Of a DNA stretch of 64,000 nucleotides, positions 47,478 through 56,894 are shown piece by piece. The DNA comes from Deltaproteobacteria bacterium (lineage in GTDB: Bacteria > Desulfobacterota_D > UBA1144 > Nemesobacterales > UBA2774), in NCBI GenBank assembly GCA_040223695.1, contig JAVKFU010000015.1, forward strand, positions 356,534 through 420,533, read 5' to 3'. Under the pieces are notes generated by a model, which searched no databases, was not told the DNA's origin, and was given only the letters and a program-made list of their open reading frames with translations. The position numbers and the translations under genes were made by a program. How positions within the stretch are numbered: position 1 is the stretch's first letter; the number at the start of each line of letters is the position of its first letter.

Positions 47478-47722
47478 TACTTTTTACGCTCCATGATAAA
47501 GTTAACGGCGTCCTGTACCGTAATGATCGATTCAGCGTCTTCATCGGAAATCTCAAGTCCGAACTCGTCTTCCATAGACATAATTAACTCTACCAGATCG
47601 AGTGAATCCGCACCCAGGTCTTCTATAAAAGAAGATTCGGGTGTAATCTCATCCTCCGACTTGCCCAACTGACTCGCGACCATATCTTTTACTTTGCCTA
47701 GAATTTCCTTTTCCTGAGCCAT
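47477..47722 (-). CDS. acpP: Acyl carrier protein
   Basis: An 81-residue acidic four-helix protein with the phosphopantetheine Ser in Asp-Ser-Leu-Asp ([13 protein letters not shown], about residues 34-46). It carries growing acyl chains. It is placed between fabG and fabF, as in most bacteria. Confidence 0.98.
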   Translation of the reverse strand: MAQEKEILGKVKDMVASQLGKSEDEITPESSFIEDLGADSLDLVELIMSMEDEFGLEISDEDAESIITVQDAVNFIMERKK

Positions 47723-47742
47723 TTTTACTACCTCCTTACGGT

Positions 47743-48489
47743 TTAAGTATATATTCCGCCGTTCACCCTGACCACCTCACCCGTTATATATGATGCTTCC
47801 TCGGAGGTCAGAAAAGCAACGACCCCTGCCACGTCCTCGGGTGAACCGAACCTGCCCAGCGGTATTTTTTCAATATATTGATTTCTTATTTCTTCCGGCA
47901 GATTGTTCGTAATATCAGTCTCTATAAAGCCGGGGCTTACCGCGTTTACCGTGATAGACCTGGGAGCCATTTCCCTCGCGGCTGCCTTGGTGAACCCGAT
48001 AATACCCGCCTTCGAGGCCGCATAGTTCGTCTGTCCCGAATTGCCCATCTCTCCCACTACCGAGGTGATATTGACAATCCTGCCGTACCTCTGTTTGATC
48101 ATAATGCGAGTTACTGCCTTGGTGCAGTTAAATACACCGTTGAGATTGGTGGTGATTACATTTTCCCAATCCTCGAATTTCATCCTCAAGAGTAGCGTGT
48201 CCTGCGTAATGCCCGCATTGTTGACAAGTATATGAAGTCCACCCTGCTCAGTGACAATTTTTTCCACCTCTTCCTGTACCGACTCAAAGTCGGAAACACT
48301 GAAACAGGCTATTTTGCCCTTTCCCCCGGCCTTTTCAATCTCCGACAGCACTTTTTTTGCCGCATCCTGGTTTTTCTGGTAATTAATAACCACAAAAGCG
48401 CCGTCTCCGGCAAGCCTGAGCGCGATTGATTTTCCTATTCCTCTCGAACCCCCCGTGATAAGCGCTACCTTTTGCTCAATTTCTCCCAT
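47743..48489 (-). CDS. fabG: 3-oxoacyl-ACP reductase
   Basis: A 248-residue short-chain dehydrogenase. The NADPH loop is TGGSRGIG (about residues 13-20), NNAG is at about 90-93, and the catalytic Ser, Tyr and Lys lie in the ITSVVGEMG and YAASKAG segments. It reduces 3-oxoacyl-ACP. Its 5' end overlaps fabD by 14 bases. Confidence 0.97.
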   Translation of the reverse strand: MGEIEQKVALITGGSRGIGKSIALRLAGDGAFVVINYQKNQDAAKKVLSEIEKAGGKGKIACFSVSDFESVQEEVEKIVTEQGGLHILVNNAGITQDTLLLRMKFEDWENVITTNLNGVFNCTKAVTRIMIKQRYGRIVNITSVVGEMGNSGQTNYAASKAGIIGFTKAAAREMAPRSITVNAVSPGFIETDITNNLPEEIRNQYIEKIPLGRFGSPEDVAGVVAFLTSEEASYITGEVVRVNGGIYT

Positions 48490-49408
48490 TTTTCAATGAC
48501 TCCAATTGTGCCGTATTTTCAAAATTGCCGACTGATACATCCGATAGCGTTCTTCTAATCAAACCCGTAAGGACATTCCTGGGGCCTATCTCTATAAACC
48601 TGCTTACCCCTTCCCTTCGGAGGCTCTCTACCGACTCGTACCATCTAACCGGGCTTGTTACCTGTTTAATAAGAAGGTCCGCCGTTCTAGAAGAGTCGTT
48701 GTTAATCGTCGCGTCACAATTAGTTACTATAGGCACGCTCATTTCACTAAACTCCACACCGTTCAGAACACCGGCCAGTTTATCGGCGGCGGGTTTCATG
48801 AGTGCGCAATGAAAGGGCGCACTCACGTCAAGCGGCACTACCCTCTTGGCACCTCTCGTTTTGGCCATTTCCGACGCCTCAATGACAGCTTCTTTATTGC
48901 CTGAGATAACGGTCTGTCCCGGCGCATTAAGATTGGCCGGGCTTGCCACGAGCGAGTTTCTTGATACATCGCTGCATATTTGCTCTATAATTTCTATTTC
49001 CAGTCCCAGTACCGCGGTCATTGCCCCTGCTCCGACCGGGACCGCTTCCTGCATGAACTCCCCTCTTTTTCTTACCGTATGCACGGCGTCTTTAAAAGTC
49101 ATGGATCCGTTCGCGACAAGGGCGGAATATTCCCCCAGGCTGTGTCCCGCCACAAAATCGGGCGTTATGTCCAACTGGGAATTTAGCACCCTGAGAGAAA
49201 CTGTGCTGACCGTTAGTATCGCAGGTTGCGCATTTGCCGTAAGAGAAAGCTCACCGGGACCGCCTTCAAAACAAAGCTTCGCCATGTTGACTCCGAGAAC
49301 CTCGCTCGCCTCGTCGAAAGTATCTCTTGCGACACCGAACTCATCATAAAGCTCCTTGCCCATTCCCACATACTGGGAACCCTGACCGGGAAATACGAAT
49401 GCAATCAT
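48476..49408 (-). CDS. fabD: Malonyl-CoA:ACP transacylase
   Basis: A 310-residue enzyme with GQGSQYVGMG at the N-terminus and the catalytic Ser in GHSLGEYSA (about residues 91-99). The conserved His is in SAPFHCALM. It loads malonyl groups onto ACP for FabF. It lies 32 bases behind rpmF, where plsX and fabH would usually be found. Confidence 0.97.
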   Translation of the reverse strand: MIAFVFPGQGSQYVGMGKELYDEFGVARDTFDEASEVLGVNMAKLCFEGGPGELSLTANAQPAILTVSTVSLRVLNSQLDITPDFVAGHSLGEYSALVANGSMTFKDAVHTVRKRGEFMQEAVPVGAGAMTAVLGLEIEIIEQICSDVSRNSLVASPANLNAPGQTVISGNKEAVIEASEMAKTRGAKRVVPLDVSAPFHCALMKPAADKLAGVLNGVEFSEMSVPIVTNCDATINNDSSRTADLLIKQVTSPVRWYESVESLRREGVSRFIEIGPRNVLTGLIRRTLSDVSVGNFENTAQLESLKNGRN

Positions 49409-49440
49409 TGAACTTTAATCCTTGAAAACTTGAGAATACC

Positions 49441-49632
49441 TTATGAAAGTTCTTCTTGCTGTTCCTTAATGAATGTTCTTCCCTTGTAAAACCCGCAGCC
49501 CGGGCATGCCCTGTGAGGCGGCTTATGCTCTCCGCAATTCTGGCAGACCGACAAACCGGGGGCACTCATCTTATAGTGGGTTCTTCTTTTTCTGGATCTG
49601 GATTTAGAGTGTTTTCTTTTTGGAAGTGCCAT
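49441..49632 (-). CDS. rpmF: Ribosomal protein bL32
   Basis: A 63-residue zinc-ribbon ribosomal protein. It has the basic start MALPKRKHSKSRSRKRR and the Cys-Gln-Asn-Cys and Cys-Pro-Gly-Cys zinc ligands. It follows yceD by 22 bases, the common partner order. Confidence 0.97.
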   Translation of the reverse strand: MALPKRKHSKSRSRKRRTHYKMSAPGLSVCQNCGEHKPPHRACPGCGFYKGRTFIKEQQEELS

Positions 49633-49654
49633 TTTTCATTCTCCCTCTAATTTT

Positions 49655-50167
49655 TCATATTTTCAATTTCTTAAGCGCTGCGAATCTCGGGTCTATCCAT
49701 TCCTTGTCACAGCCGCACAGTTCTTGGTTAAGATTGATTCCGCAATTCGTGCATAGCCCCTTGCAATCATCACTGCATATTACCTTAACCGGAAGTGTAA
49801 TGGCAATCTGCTCTCTCAAATAATTGCCGAGATCGACTTCATCGCCGCTGTAAGTCTCGTGATCCAAATCTTCCTCATCGCGAATTTTATCAGAAGGCGA
49901 GATGAGAAGCTTTATTTCCGGCATAAAATCCAGCCTGACCGCTTCAAGGCATCTGGAGCACGGGGCCTCGATGGAGAAACTGATCTTCCCGAGCACCGAA
50001 ACTTCCCTGAGGACTCTCGTAACCTCTAAATCAATGTCAAAGTCCGATATGAGACGGGTATTTTCCGTTCCCGAGCAAAGCTCCGGTATATTATCGAGCC
50101 ACCGGGGATCCATATGCGTTTCGATACGTAATCCCTCGTCCTTTATATCCGATACCCTTATTCTCAT
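49655..50167 (-). CDS. yceD: YceD/DUF177 family protein
   Basis: A 170-residue protein of the DUF177 family, which is linked to 23S rRNA accumulation and is nearly always encoded before rpmF. The conserved cysteine pairs (CSRCLEAV at about 90-97, and CTNCGINLNQELCGCD near the end) are visible. It is probably the first gene of the yceD-rpmF-fab operon. Confidence 0.9.
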   Translation of the reverse strand: MRIRVSDIKDEGLRIETHMDPRWLDNIPELCSGTENTRLISDFDIDLEVTRVLREVSVLGKISFSIEAPCSRCLEAVRLDFMPEIKLLISPSDKIRDEEDLDHETYSGDEVDLGNYLREQIAITLPVKVICSDDCKGLCTNCGINLNQELCGCDKEWIDPRFAALKKLKI

Positions 50168-50214
50168 CGCCCCGGACTCTTGTCAAATAGCCGTCACAAA
50201 AATAACGGATTTTA

Positions 50215-50242
50215 ATAATAATACAATATAAACCATTTTCAA
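50215..50242 (-). promoter_or_regulatory. Promoter of yceD-rpmF-fab operon
   Basis: On the minus strand TTGAAA (50237-50242) and TATTAT (50215-50220) are separated by 16 bases. Transcription would start about 40 bases before yceD. It sits just past the oppF stop, so the fab operon need not depend on opp transcription. Confidence 0.55.
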
Positions 50243-50260
50243 GTATTTGGAATCGGGTCT

Positions 50261-51223
50261 TCACGCAAGGTGGCAGGAAACGAAATGCCCGCCTCCGACG
50301 TCCCGCAATTCCGGCTCTACCGACGAGCACTTCTCAACCGCTATGGGGCAGCGGGGGTGGAAGCTGCACCCCGGAGGTGGATTAATCGGGCTCGGGACGT
50401 CCCCCTTGAGCACGGTCATCTTCCTCTTTTTCTCGGGATCAGCGATAGGGACTGAGGAGATTAGTATTCGCGTGTAGGGGTGCAGGGGGTTCTTGTAGAG
50501 CTCCCTGCTCGCTGCGAACTCCACTATCTTCCCGAGATACATCACCGCAACCCTGTCGCTTATGTGCCTGACAACGCGCAGATCGTGAGATATAAAAAGG
50601 TAGGTAAGACTGAATTTCTCCTGTAGCTCTATAAAGAGGTTTATGATCTGGGCCTGAACCGATACATCGAGAGCGGAGATAGGCTCGTCGCACACGATAA
50701 AATCGGGATTCAGCGCGAGGGCTCTCGCGATCGCTATTCTTTGACGCTGTCCTCCGCTGAATTCATGCGGGTATCGGGAGAGCGCGTCCTCCCTGAGCCC
50801 TACCGTTCTCAGAAGCTCCCTGACCAGGGTCTTTCTCTCGTTTGCGGAGGATATGTTGTGGATTATAAGTCCCTCCGATACTATGCTTTCCACTTTCATC
50901 CTGGGGTTGAGGGAGCCGTATGGGTCCTGGAACACTATCTGCATCTTTTTTCTAAACGCCCTCATCCGAGAGGAGCTAAGGCGGGTTATGTTTTTTTCCT
51001 CGAAGAATATATCGCCTCCCGTAGGTTCAAGGAGCTTGATTATAGTCTTTCCGAGAGTCGTCTTGCCGCATCCGCTCTCGCCCACCAGCCCGACCGTCTC
51101 GCCTTTGGACACGGTCATGTCCACTCCGTCTACCGCCTTCACGAAATTCGAAACCCGCGACAGCACTCCCGACTTGACCGGAAAATATTTTTTTAGTCCT
51201 TTTATTTTTAGTAGTTCCTTCAT
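50261..51223 (-). CDS. oppF: Oligopeptide ABC transporter ATPase (OppF/DppF)
   Basis: A 320-residue ATPase with Walker A GESGCGKTT (about residues 48-56), signature LSGGQ within HEFSGGQRQRIAIARAL, and Walker B FIVCDEPISALD. The C-terminal peptide-transporter region ends in GCSFHPRCP, typical of OppD/OppF. It is the last gene of an oppABCDF cluster on the minus strand, with nine bases between it and oppD. Confidence 0.95.
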   Translation of the reverse strand: MKELLKIKGLKKYFPVKSGVLSRVSNFVKAVDGVDMTVSKGETVGLVGESGCGKTTLGKTIIKLLEPTGGDIFFEEKNITRLSSSRMRAFRKKMQIVFQDPYGSLNPRMKVESIVSEGLIIHNISSANERKTLVRELLRTVGLREDALSRYPHEFSGGQRQRIAIARALALNPDFIVCDEPISALDVSVQAQIINLFIELQEKFSLTYLFISHDLRVVRHISDRVAVMYLGKIVEFAASRELYKNPLHPYTRILISSVPIADPEKKRKMTVLKGDVPSPINPPPGCSFHPRCPIAVEKCSSVEPELRDVGGGHFVSCHLA

Positions 51224-51231
51224 AGACGTTA

Positions 51232-52221
51232 TCAGATTCCTTTAGTGACTTCGTGCGCCCTCCAGCATGCCGAGTAATGACCCGGCGCGTGCTCATCGAG
51301 CGGGGGCTCCTCGGTTCTGCATTTTTCTATTACAAGCGGGCAACGGTCCTGAAATCTGCATCCCGGCGGATAATCTCCCGGACTCGGCACTACTCCGGGA
51401 ATCGCGTTCAGCTTCTCCTTACTCTCGCGAAGATCGGGAATAGAGTTAAGAAGCCCGACCGTGTAGGGGTGCTTGGGCTCCCTGAACAGGTTCTCTGTTA
51501 CGGCATGCTCAGCTATCTTGCCCGCGTACATTACATATACCTCGTCCGCGACCTCGGCTATTATTCCCAGGTCGTGGGTAATCAGCAGCACCGCCATTCC
51601 CATTTTTTCCCTGATGTCGTTTATCAATTCGAGTATGCCCGCCTGGATTGTTACATCGAGCGCAGTCGTGGGCTCGTCCGCGATCAGCACTTCGGGGCTA
51701 CAGGCAAGCGCCATGGCTATCATCACTCTCTGCGACATTCCCCCGCTCATCTCGTGAGGATAGTTATTCATTCTCCTTTCGGGCGCGGGTATTCCGACGA
51801 GCTTTAGAAGCTCGATAACCCTCCCCTTTTCTTCTTTCCTCGATATGTTGAGATGTGTTCTGAGCGCCTCCCCTATCTGGTCTCCGACGGTGAAGACCGG
51901 GTTAAGAGAGCTTATAGGCTCCTGAAAAATCATGGATATCCTGTTCCCCCTGACAGAGCGCATATCCCTGTCGCCGAGACTGAGCAAATCGGCTCCGTCG
52001 AAAATTATCCTCCCGGTGTCTATACTGCCGGGAGGCTCCGGAATCAGGCGCATGACCGAAAGCGCGGTCACGGTCTTGCCGCATCCGCTCTCGCCCACGA
52101 CGCCCACGATCTTGCCCGTGGGAACGGAGATGGACACGCCGCTTACCACCTCTACCCTTTTACCTTCCGAGGAAAAAGAAACTCTCAAATCATTTATTTC
52201 CAGCGCGTTATTCATATTCAA
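51232..52221 (-). CDS. oppD: Oligopeptide ABC transporter ATPase (OppD/DppD)
   Basis: A 329-residue ATPase paired with OppF. Walker A is GESGCGKTV (about residues 40-48), the signature region is MSGGMSQRVMIAMAL and Walker B is VLIADEPTTALD. The C-terminus has the FQDRCP cysteine motif. It sits 48 bases from oppC. Confidence 0.95.
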   Translation of the reverse strand: MNMNNALEINDLRVSFSSEGKRVEVVSGVSISVPTGKIVGVVGESGCGKTVTALSVMRLIPEPPGSIDTGRIIFDGADLLSLGDRDMRSVRGNRISMIFQEPISSLNPVFTVGDQIGEALRTHLNISRKEEKGRVIELLKLVGIPAPERRMNNYPHEMSGGMSQRVMIAMALACSPEVLIADEPTTALDVTIQAGILELINDIREKMGMAVLLITHDLGIIAEVADEVYVMYAGKIAEHAVTENLFREPKHPYTVGLLNSIPDLRESKEKLNAIPGVVPSPGDYPPGCRFQDRCPLVIEKCRTEEPPLDEHAPGHYSACWRAHEVTKGI

Positions 52222-52269
52222 TCACACTTTGACGACCGCGTATTCAGCTTAACACCTCGTTTATCCGCT

Positions 52270-53274
52270 TCACGTGCCCCCCCTGAACTTGGGGTCGATA
52301 GCGTTTCTGAACCCCTCTCCGACGAGGTTAAACGAAGTTACCGTTACAAATATAGCCGCGCCGGGGAATAGGACAAGCCACCAGGCGAAATCCACATATC
52401 TCTGGGACTGCGAGAGCACGTCTCCCCAGCTAGGGTCGGGGGGCGGCACGCCGAATCCCAGGAAACTCAGGGCGGATTCGACCAGAATGGCCCCCGCGAT
52501 TCCGAATGTCGCGTCCACGAGGACCGGGGCGAGGGCGTTCGGGAGCATGTGTTTCATCATCACCCTGAAGTCGTTTCCGCCGAGCGCGACCGCGGCCTCG
52601 ACATATTCGTATTTTCTCAGTTTCAGAAATTCCCCCCTTATGAGGCGCGCGATTCCCGTCCATCCGGTGGCGCCTATCACAATCATTATGTTGTAGATGC
52701 TGGGGTCTCTGAACGCGAGTATTGTCAGAATCAGGAAGAATACCGGGAAAGTCATCATAACCTCGAAAAGCCTAGAGACGATAAAATCCGTTTTCCCCCC
52801 GTAGTAGCCCGCGATGCCGCCGAGTAAAATGCCGATTACGGCTGAGATGCCCACGGCCACAAATCCGATCGAGAGCGATATTCTGGCCCCGTAGATCATA
52901 CGGCTGAGAACGTCCCTCCCCCTGTCGTCCGTTCCGAATAGGTGTTTCGATGACGGGGGCTCGAGTATGGACAGGAGGTCGTTTTCGGTGGGGCTGTAAG
53001 GCACGGGCGGGAATACGGCGAAGTCGCCATTTTTCAGATTCTTGTCGAGCTGCTTGAAATCGGTGCCGAAAAATTCATTGTACCTTATAAGCACGGGGAA
53101 ATAGTATTCTCCTTCGTACTTAAGAATTATCGGTTTGTTTCCAGCGAGAAAATTTTGACACAGTGCTACTCCGAAAAGAAGCAGTATCACTACAAAGGCT
53201 CCCATGGCGAGCCTGTCCCTCTTGAACTTTTTCCATACGCTCCCCCAGAATCCCGTACTCCTGGTTTCCGTCAC
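52270..53274 (-). CDS. oppC: Oligopeptide ABC transporter permease (OppC/DppC)
   Basis: A 334-residue permease with six hydrophobic helices and the EAAVALGGNDFRVMMKHMLPN coupling loop (positions about 225-245). About 60 residues of soluble sequence lie between the first helix and the GTDDRGRDVLSRM motif, longer than in E. coli DppC. The GTG start overlaps the oppB stop by four bases (GTGA). Confidence 0.93.
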   Translation of the reverse strand: MTETRSTGFWGSVWKKFKRDRLAMGAFVVILLLFGVALCQNFLAGNKPIILKYEGEYYFPVLIRYNEFFGTDFKQLDKNLKNGDFAVFPPVPYSPTENDLLSILEPPSSKHLFGTDDRGRDVLSRMIYGARISLSIGFVAVGISAVIGILLGGIAGYYGGKTDFIVSRLFEVMMTFPVFFLILTILAFRDPSIYNIMIVIGATGWTGIARLIRGEFLKLRKYEYVEAAVALGGNDFRVMMKHMLPNALAPVLVDATFGIAGAILVESALSFLGFGVPPPDPSWGDVLSQSQRYVDFAWWLVLFPGAAIFVTVTSFNLVGEGFRNAIDPKFRGGT

Positions 53275-54272
53275 CTTTTACCCTCGAAGCTTATTCGGGG
53301 ATCGACGAGCACATAGATGAGGTCTGATATAAGTATTCCTATCAGTGTCAGGAAAGCGGATATAGTCGCAATCGCCATTATCATCGGATAGTCCCGTGCG
53401 AGAACGGACTCGAACCCCAGCTGGCCGATCCCGGGAATGGAAAATATGGTTTCGATTATAACGCTGCCCCCGATCATGGCGGGAAGTATTCCGGCTATTA
53501 TGGTAATTATAGGTATGAGCGCGTTTCTGAGCGCGTGCTTGAGGAGGACCTTTGATTTCGGGAGACCCTTTGCGGTTGCGGTTCTGACAAAGTCTTCCCT
53601 AAGCACCTCGAGCAGACTCCCCTTCTGGAACCTGGAAAGGTAGGCCAGGCTCCCGTACGTAAGGCAGAACACGGGAAGCACTATATGCCATAGAAAATCA
53701 AGCGCCTTTTTGAAAAAGGGGTAGTTCTCCGCCCCCGGAGAGAGTATCCCGTAAACGGGGAATATATCCCAGTACTCCCCTCCCCCGAGGAGGAATATCA
53801 GAATCATCGCCATCCAGAAGCTCGGGATTGAATAAAGTATGAACAGAAAGAAGGTATTGGTCCTCTCGAAGAAGCTGCCGTCTCTGACCGCTGAGTAGAT
53901 TCCGACAGGTATCGAGATAATATAAATCAGTATTATGGAAATTATATTCAGAGTGAGCGTGATGGGAATCCGCTCCGCTATCTTGTCGATTACCGGGCGG
54001 TGGTCCTTGTATGAGCGGCCGAAATCGAGCGTCCCTATCTGCTTTACCCATATCCAGTAGCGCTCGTAGATGGGTTTATCCAGGCCGTATAGCTTCTTCG
54101 TTTCCTCTACTATCTGCTGTGTTATCGCTTCTGATTTGATTCCCTCGTCCAGCTGAAGCTTCCTTTCCACAGGGTTTCCGGGCGCGAGCTGGATTATGAA
54201 GAACGTGATTACGGTTATCCCGAAGAGCGTGGGTATCAGGAGAAGCAGCCGTTTTATTATGTAGTCTCTCAT
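53271..54272 (-). CDS. oppB: Oligopeptide ABC transporter permease (OppB/DppB)
   Basis: A 333-residue permease with the N-terminal helix typical of OppB (IKRLLLLIPTLFGITVITFF), six helices in all and the coupling loop RTATAKGLPKSKVLLKHALRN. It pairs with OppC to form the inner-membrane channel. Confidence 0.94.
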   Translation of the reverse strand: MRDYIIKRLLLLIPTLFGITVITFFIIQLAPGNPVERKLQLDEGIKSEAITQQIVEETKKLYGLDKPIYERYWIWVKQIGTLDFGRSYKDHRPVIDKIAERIPITLTLNIISIILIYIISIPVGIYSAVRDGSFFERTNTFFLFILYSIPSFWMAMILIFLLGGGEYWDIFPVYGILSPGAENYPFFKKALDFLWHIVLPVFCLTYGSLAYLSRFQKGSLLEVLREDFVRTATAKGLPKSKVLLKHALRNALIPIITIIAGILPAMIGGSVIIETIFSIPGIGQLGFESVLARDYPMIMAIATISAFLTLIGILISDLIYVLVDPRISFEGKR

Positions 54273-54369
54273 GTACGGTGTGAGAAATTATCTTTATATA
54301 TTGAGAAAAGATTAAGGGGTATCCGGGATAAAAATATTTCCGGTTCTTTACCTCAATCCTTAAATTATA

Positions 54370-54393
54370 CGGAATATAACATAAATAATTCCG
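54370..54393 (-). other. Small hairpin in the oppA-oppB spacer
   Basis: CGGAAT (54370-54375) and ATTCCG (54388-54393) form a six-base-pair stem with a 12-base AT loop within the 153-base oppA-oppB gap. Similar spacers often lower expression of the permease genes relative to the binding protein. No T tract indicates that it would not fully stop transcription. Confidence 0.35.
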
Positions 54394-54425
54394 GGATTAC
54401 GGATTTTTTTTCAGCGGAATCGGGT

Positions 54426-56102
54426 CTACTCGCTGTATTTCTGCAGCGGAAGAGGCACGTACCATTCCGTAGGCTCAAGCCCGAGCGGGTGAACGACGAC
54501 GTTCTCAAACCTCTTGTTCACCGCTACGGTCGCCTTACGGCAGAAAAGGAACGTATAAGGCTGCTCCTCATGAACAATCTCGGAGAACTTCCTGTACATC
54601 TCTATCCTCTTTTCCCTATCGAATTCCTTTCTGGCGGCTTCGATCAGCCTGTCGGCCTCGGCGTTTTTAAAACCTATGAAGTTTGACCCGCTCTCGGCCT
54701 GTGTGGAGCTCCATATCTGATAGGGGTCGGACTCAACACCCATCGACCACGCAAGCGTCACAGCGTCAAAATTCCTCTCGTTGAGCCTCGTCGTGAATAC
54801 GGCCCACTCGGTCTTGCGTATGTCCATTGCGATTCCCATATTGTCGAGCTCCTCTTTAAGAATTGTGGCGATTTTCTCCCCTGTCTCGGACCCGCCGGGT
54901 ATCAGGAACTCAAAAGCGAATTTGACCCCGTTCTTGTCTCTGATTCCGTCCCCGTCATGGTCTATCCAGTCCGCCTCTTCCAGAAGCTCTACGGCCTTCT
55001 TCGGGTCATACGGGTATGGCTCTATGGACTTATCGTACTCCGGGCTGTTTATATAAAACGGGTTTGTAACGACTGCGCCCAGGTCGAACATTATCTTGTC
55101 TAGAATGAGCTCTCTGTTTACAAGGTGCGTCATGGCGGTTCTGACACGTTTATCGGAAAAGAACGGCCTTCTCGAATTCCACCCTATGTAGCTGTAGTTT
55201 GGCGTGAAGTAGCTGAACTTGTCGAAGTTGCTTTCGAAATCCTTCGAGTTTGTCTGCCGGGACCACTGTATGGGAGTGAGACTCGATACGTCGAGCTCTT
55301 CGCGCTTGAGCACCTGAAGCGTTACCGAGGTGTCGGTTATGATTCTGAAAACGATCCTGTTGAGATGAGGCTTCTCTCCCCAGTAGTCGGGATTTTTCTC
55401 GAGAACAATTTCCCTCCCCGTAGTCCACTTCTCAAATTTATATGGGCCGGTGCCTACGGGTTTTCTGCCGGCGGGGTTGGTATTGAAATCCCCCTCTCCG
55501 AAAATGTGCCTGGGGACAATAGGCATTCCGCCGCAGAACTCGAGCGCGAGGAAGTAAGGCCTCGCGTACGTAAACTTTACAGTGTGCTCGTCAATAGCCC
55601 GGACGTCCCTTATTTCCTGATAGTAGCTTCTCAACTGCGGGGCGTCCACCTTGGGGTTCATAATGGTCTCGTACGAGAATACGACGTCTTCCGAGGTAAA
55701 TGGCACTCCGTCCTGCCATTTTATGCCTTCCCTGATTTTAAAAGTAAAAGTGAGCTTGTCGTCTGAAATCTCCCACGATTCGGCCAAAAGAGGTTTTAAC
55801 TCGAGCGTTTCAGTATCCCTTTCTATGAGCGTCTCGTAGACGTTTCCGTTGTTGATTATGCTCTCGTATGCGTCCGTAGCCGTGACAGGGTTCAGCGTGC
55901 CGGGCTCGGCGCTCAGGTGATAGATAAGCCAGTCACCCTCTACGGGACCTGAACCGGCTGTGTCTTTGTCTGTCCGGGGAGCGGGTTCCGAGGATTTACT
56001 CTCCGTGCCCTTCTCCGAATTCCGGTCGGAGGAGGAACCGCATGAAACCAGAGCGGATAGTAAAGCTATGTTGAGGATCGTGAGCAGGAACAGTCTTTTC
56101 AA
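54426..56102 (-). CDS. oppA: Oligopeptide-binding lipoprotein (OppA/DppA, SBP_bac_5)
   Basis: A 558-residue solute-binding protein with a lipoprotein signal peptide ending in Leu-Val-Ser-Cys (about residues 18-21) and a Ser/Lys/Glu-rich linker. The family signature lies in ESWEISDDKLTFTFKIREGIKWQDG. The start is a TTG with GGAGAG before it. It is 13 bases after the slipin stop, so it could be co-transcribed with nfeD and slipin. It is probably anchored in the membrane to feed OppBC. Confidence 0.94.
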   Translation of the reverse strand: MKRLFLLTILNIALLSALVSCGSSSDRNSEKGTESKSSEPAPRTDKDTAGSGPVEGDWLIYHLSAEPGTLNPVTATDAYESIINNGNVYETLIERDTETLELKPLLAESWEISDDKLTFTFKIREGIKWQDGVPFTSEDVVFSYETIMNPKVDAPQLRSYYQEIRDVRAIDEHTVKFTYARPYFLALEFCGGMPIVPRHIFGEGDFNTNPAGRKPVGTGPYKFEKWTTGREIVLEKNPDYWGEKPHLNRIVFRIITDTSVTLQVLKREELDVSSLTPIQWSRQTNSKDFESNFDKFSYFTPNYSYIGWNSRRPFFSDKRVRTAMTHLVNRELILDKIMFDLGAVVTNPFYINSPEYDKSIEPYPYDPKKAVELLEEADWIDHDGDGIRDKNGVKFAFEFLIPGGSETGEKIATILKEELDNMGIAMDIRKTEWAVFTTRLNERNFDAVTLAWSMGVESDPYQIWSSTQAESGSNFIGFKNAEADRLIEAARKEFDREKRIEMYRKFSEIVHEEQPYTFLFCRKATVAVNKRFENVVVHPLGLEPTEWYVPLPLQKYSE

Positions 56103-56115
56103 ATTTCTCTCCTTC

Positions 56116-56877
56116 TTATTCGTTTTCTGTATTACCGAGCTTCTTGAGAAGAGGCGTAATCAGATCGATCGGGAGCGGAAAAACTATAGTCGAGCTTTTC
56201 TCGGACGCCATCTCGGCGAGCGTCTGCAGGTATCTGAGCTGTAGAGACATAGGATTTGTCGAAAGAATGTCCGACGCCTCAGCGAGCCTTGTCGCGGCCT
56301 GATACTCACCCTCGGCGGCTATGACCTTGGCCCTTCTCTCCCTCTCGGCCTCTGCCTGGCGGGCTATCACGCGCTGCATCTCCTGAGGGAGATCCACGTA
56401 CTTTACCTCGACCAGAGTTACCTTGATGCCCCAGGGGTCGGTCTGTTTATCCAGCACTTCCTGGAGCTTAAGGTTGAGTTTGTCCCTTTCGGCCAGAAGC
56501 TCGTCGAGCTCTACCTGGCCCAGAATGCTTCTAAGGGTGGTCTGGGCAAGCTGCGAGGTGGCGTAGAGATAATTTTCAACCTGTATTACGGCCTTTATGG
56601 GGTCGATGACGCGGAAATATAATACGGCGTTCACCTTAACCGATACGTTGTCTCTTGTGATTATGTCCTGAGGGGGCACGTCCATCGTGATAATCCTCAG
56701 GCTTATCTTTATCATTTTATCCACTACCGGGATAATCCATTTAAATCCCGGCCCCTTCGGATCCACTATCCTCCCGAGCCTGAACACGACTCCTCTTTCG
56801 TACTCGTTAAGAATTCTGACCCCGGAGAGAATCAGAATTAATATAATCGCTATAAATATTACAAGTGGTGAAAACAT
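56116..56877 (-). CDS. Slipin/stomatin-like SPFH protein
   Basis: A 253-residue membrane protein with one N-terminal hydrophobic segment (about residues 3-20) and an SPFH domain ([22 protein letters not shown], about 28-49, quoted in part; [31 protein letters not shown]). The C-terminal helix (about 165-230) would form oligomers. Slipins organise membrane microdomains and are often cleaved by a partner NfeD protease, which is the next gene upstream. Confidence 0.92.
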   Translation of the reverse strand: MFSPLVIFIAIILILILSGVRILNEYERGVVFRLGRIVDPKGPGFKWIIPVVDKMIKISLRIITMDVPPQDIITRDNVSVKVNAVLYFRVIDPIKAVIQVENYLYATSQLAQTTLRSILGQVELDELLAERDKLNLKLQEVLDKQTDPWGIKVTLVEVKYVDLPQEMQRVIARQAEAERERRAKVIAAEGEYQAATRLAEASDILSTNPMSLQLRYLQTLAEMASEKSSTIVFPLPIDLITPLLKKLGNTENE

Positions 56878-56894
56878 GATTTGCCTCCTCTTTA

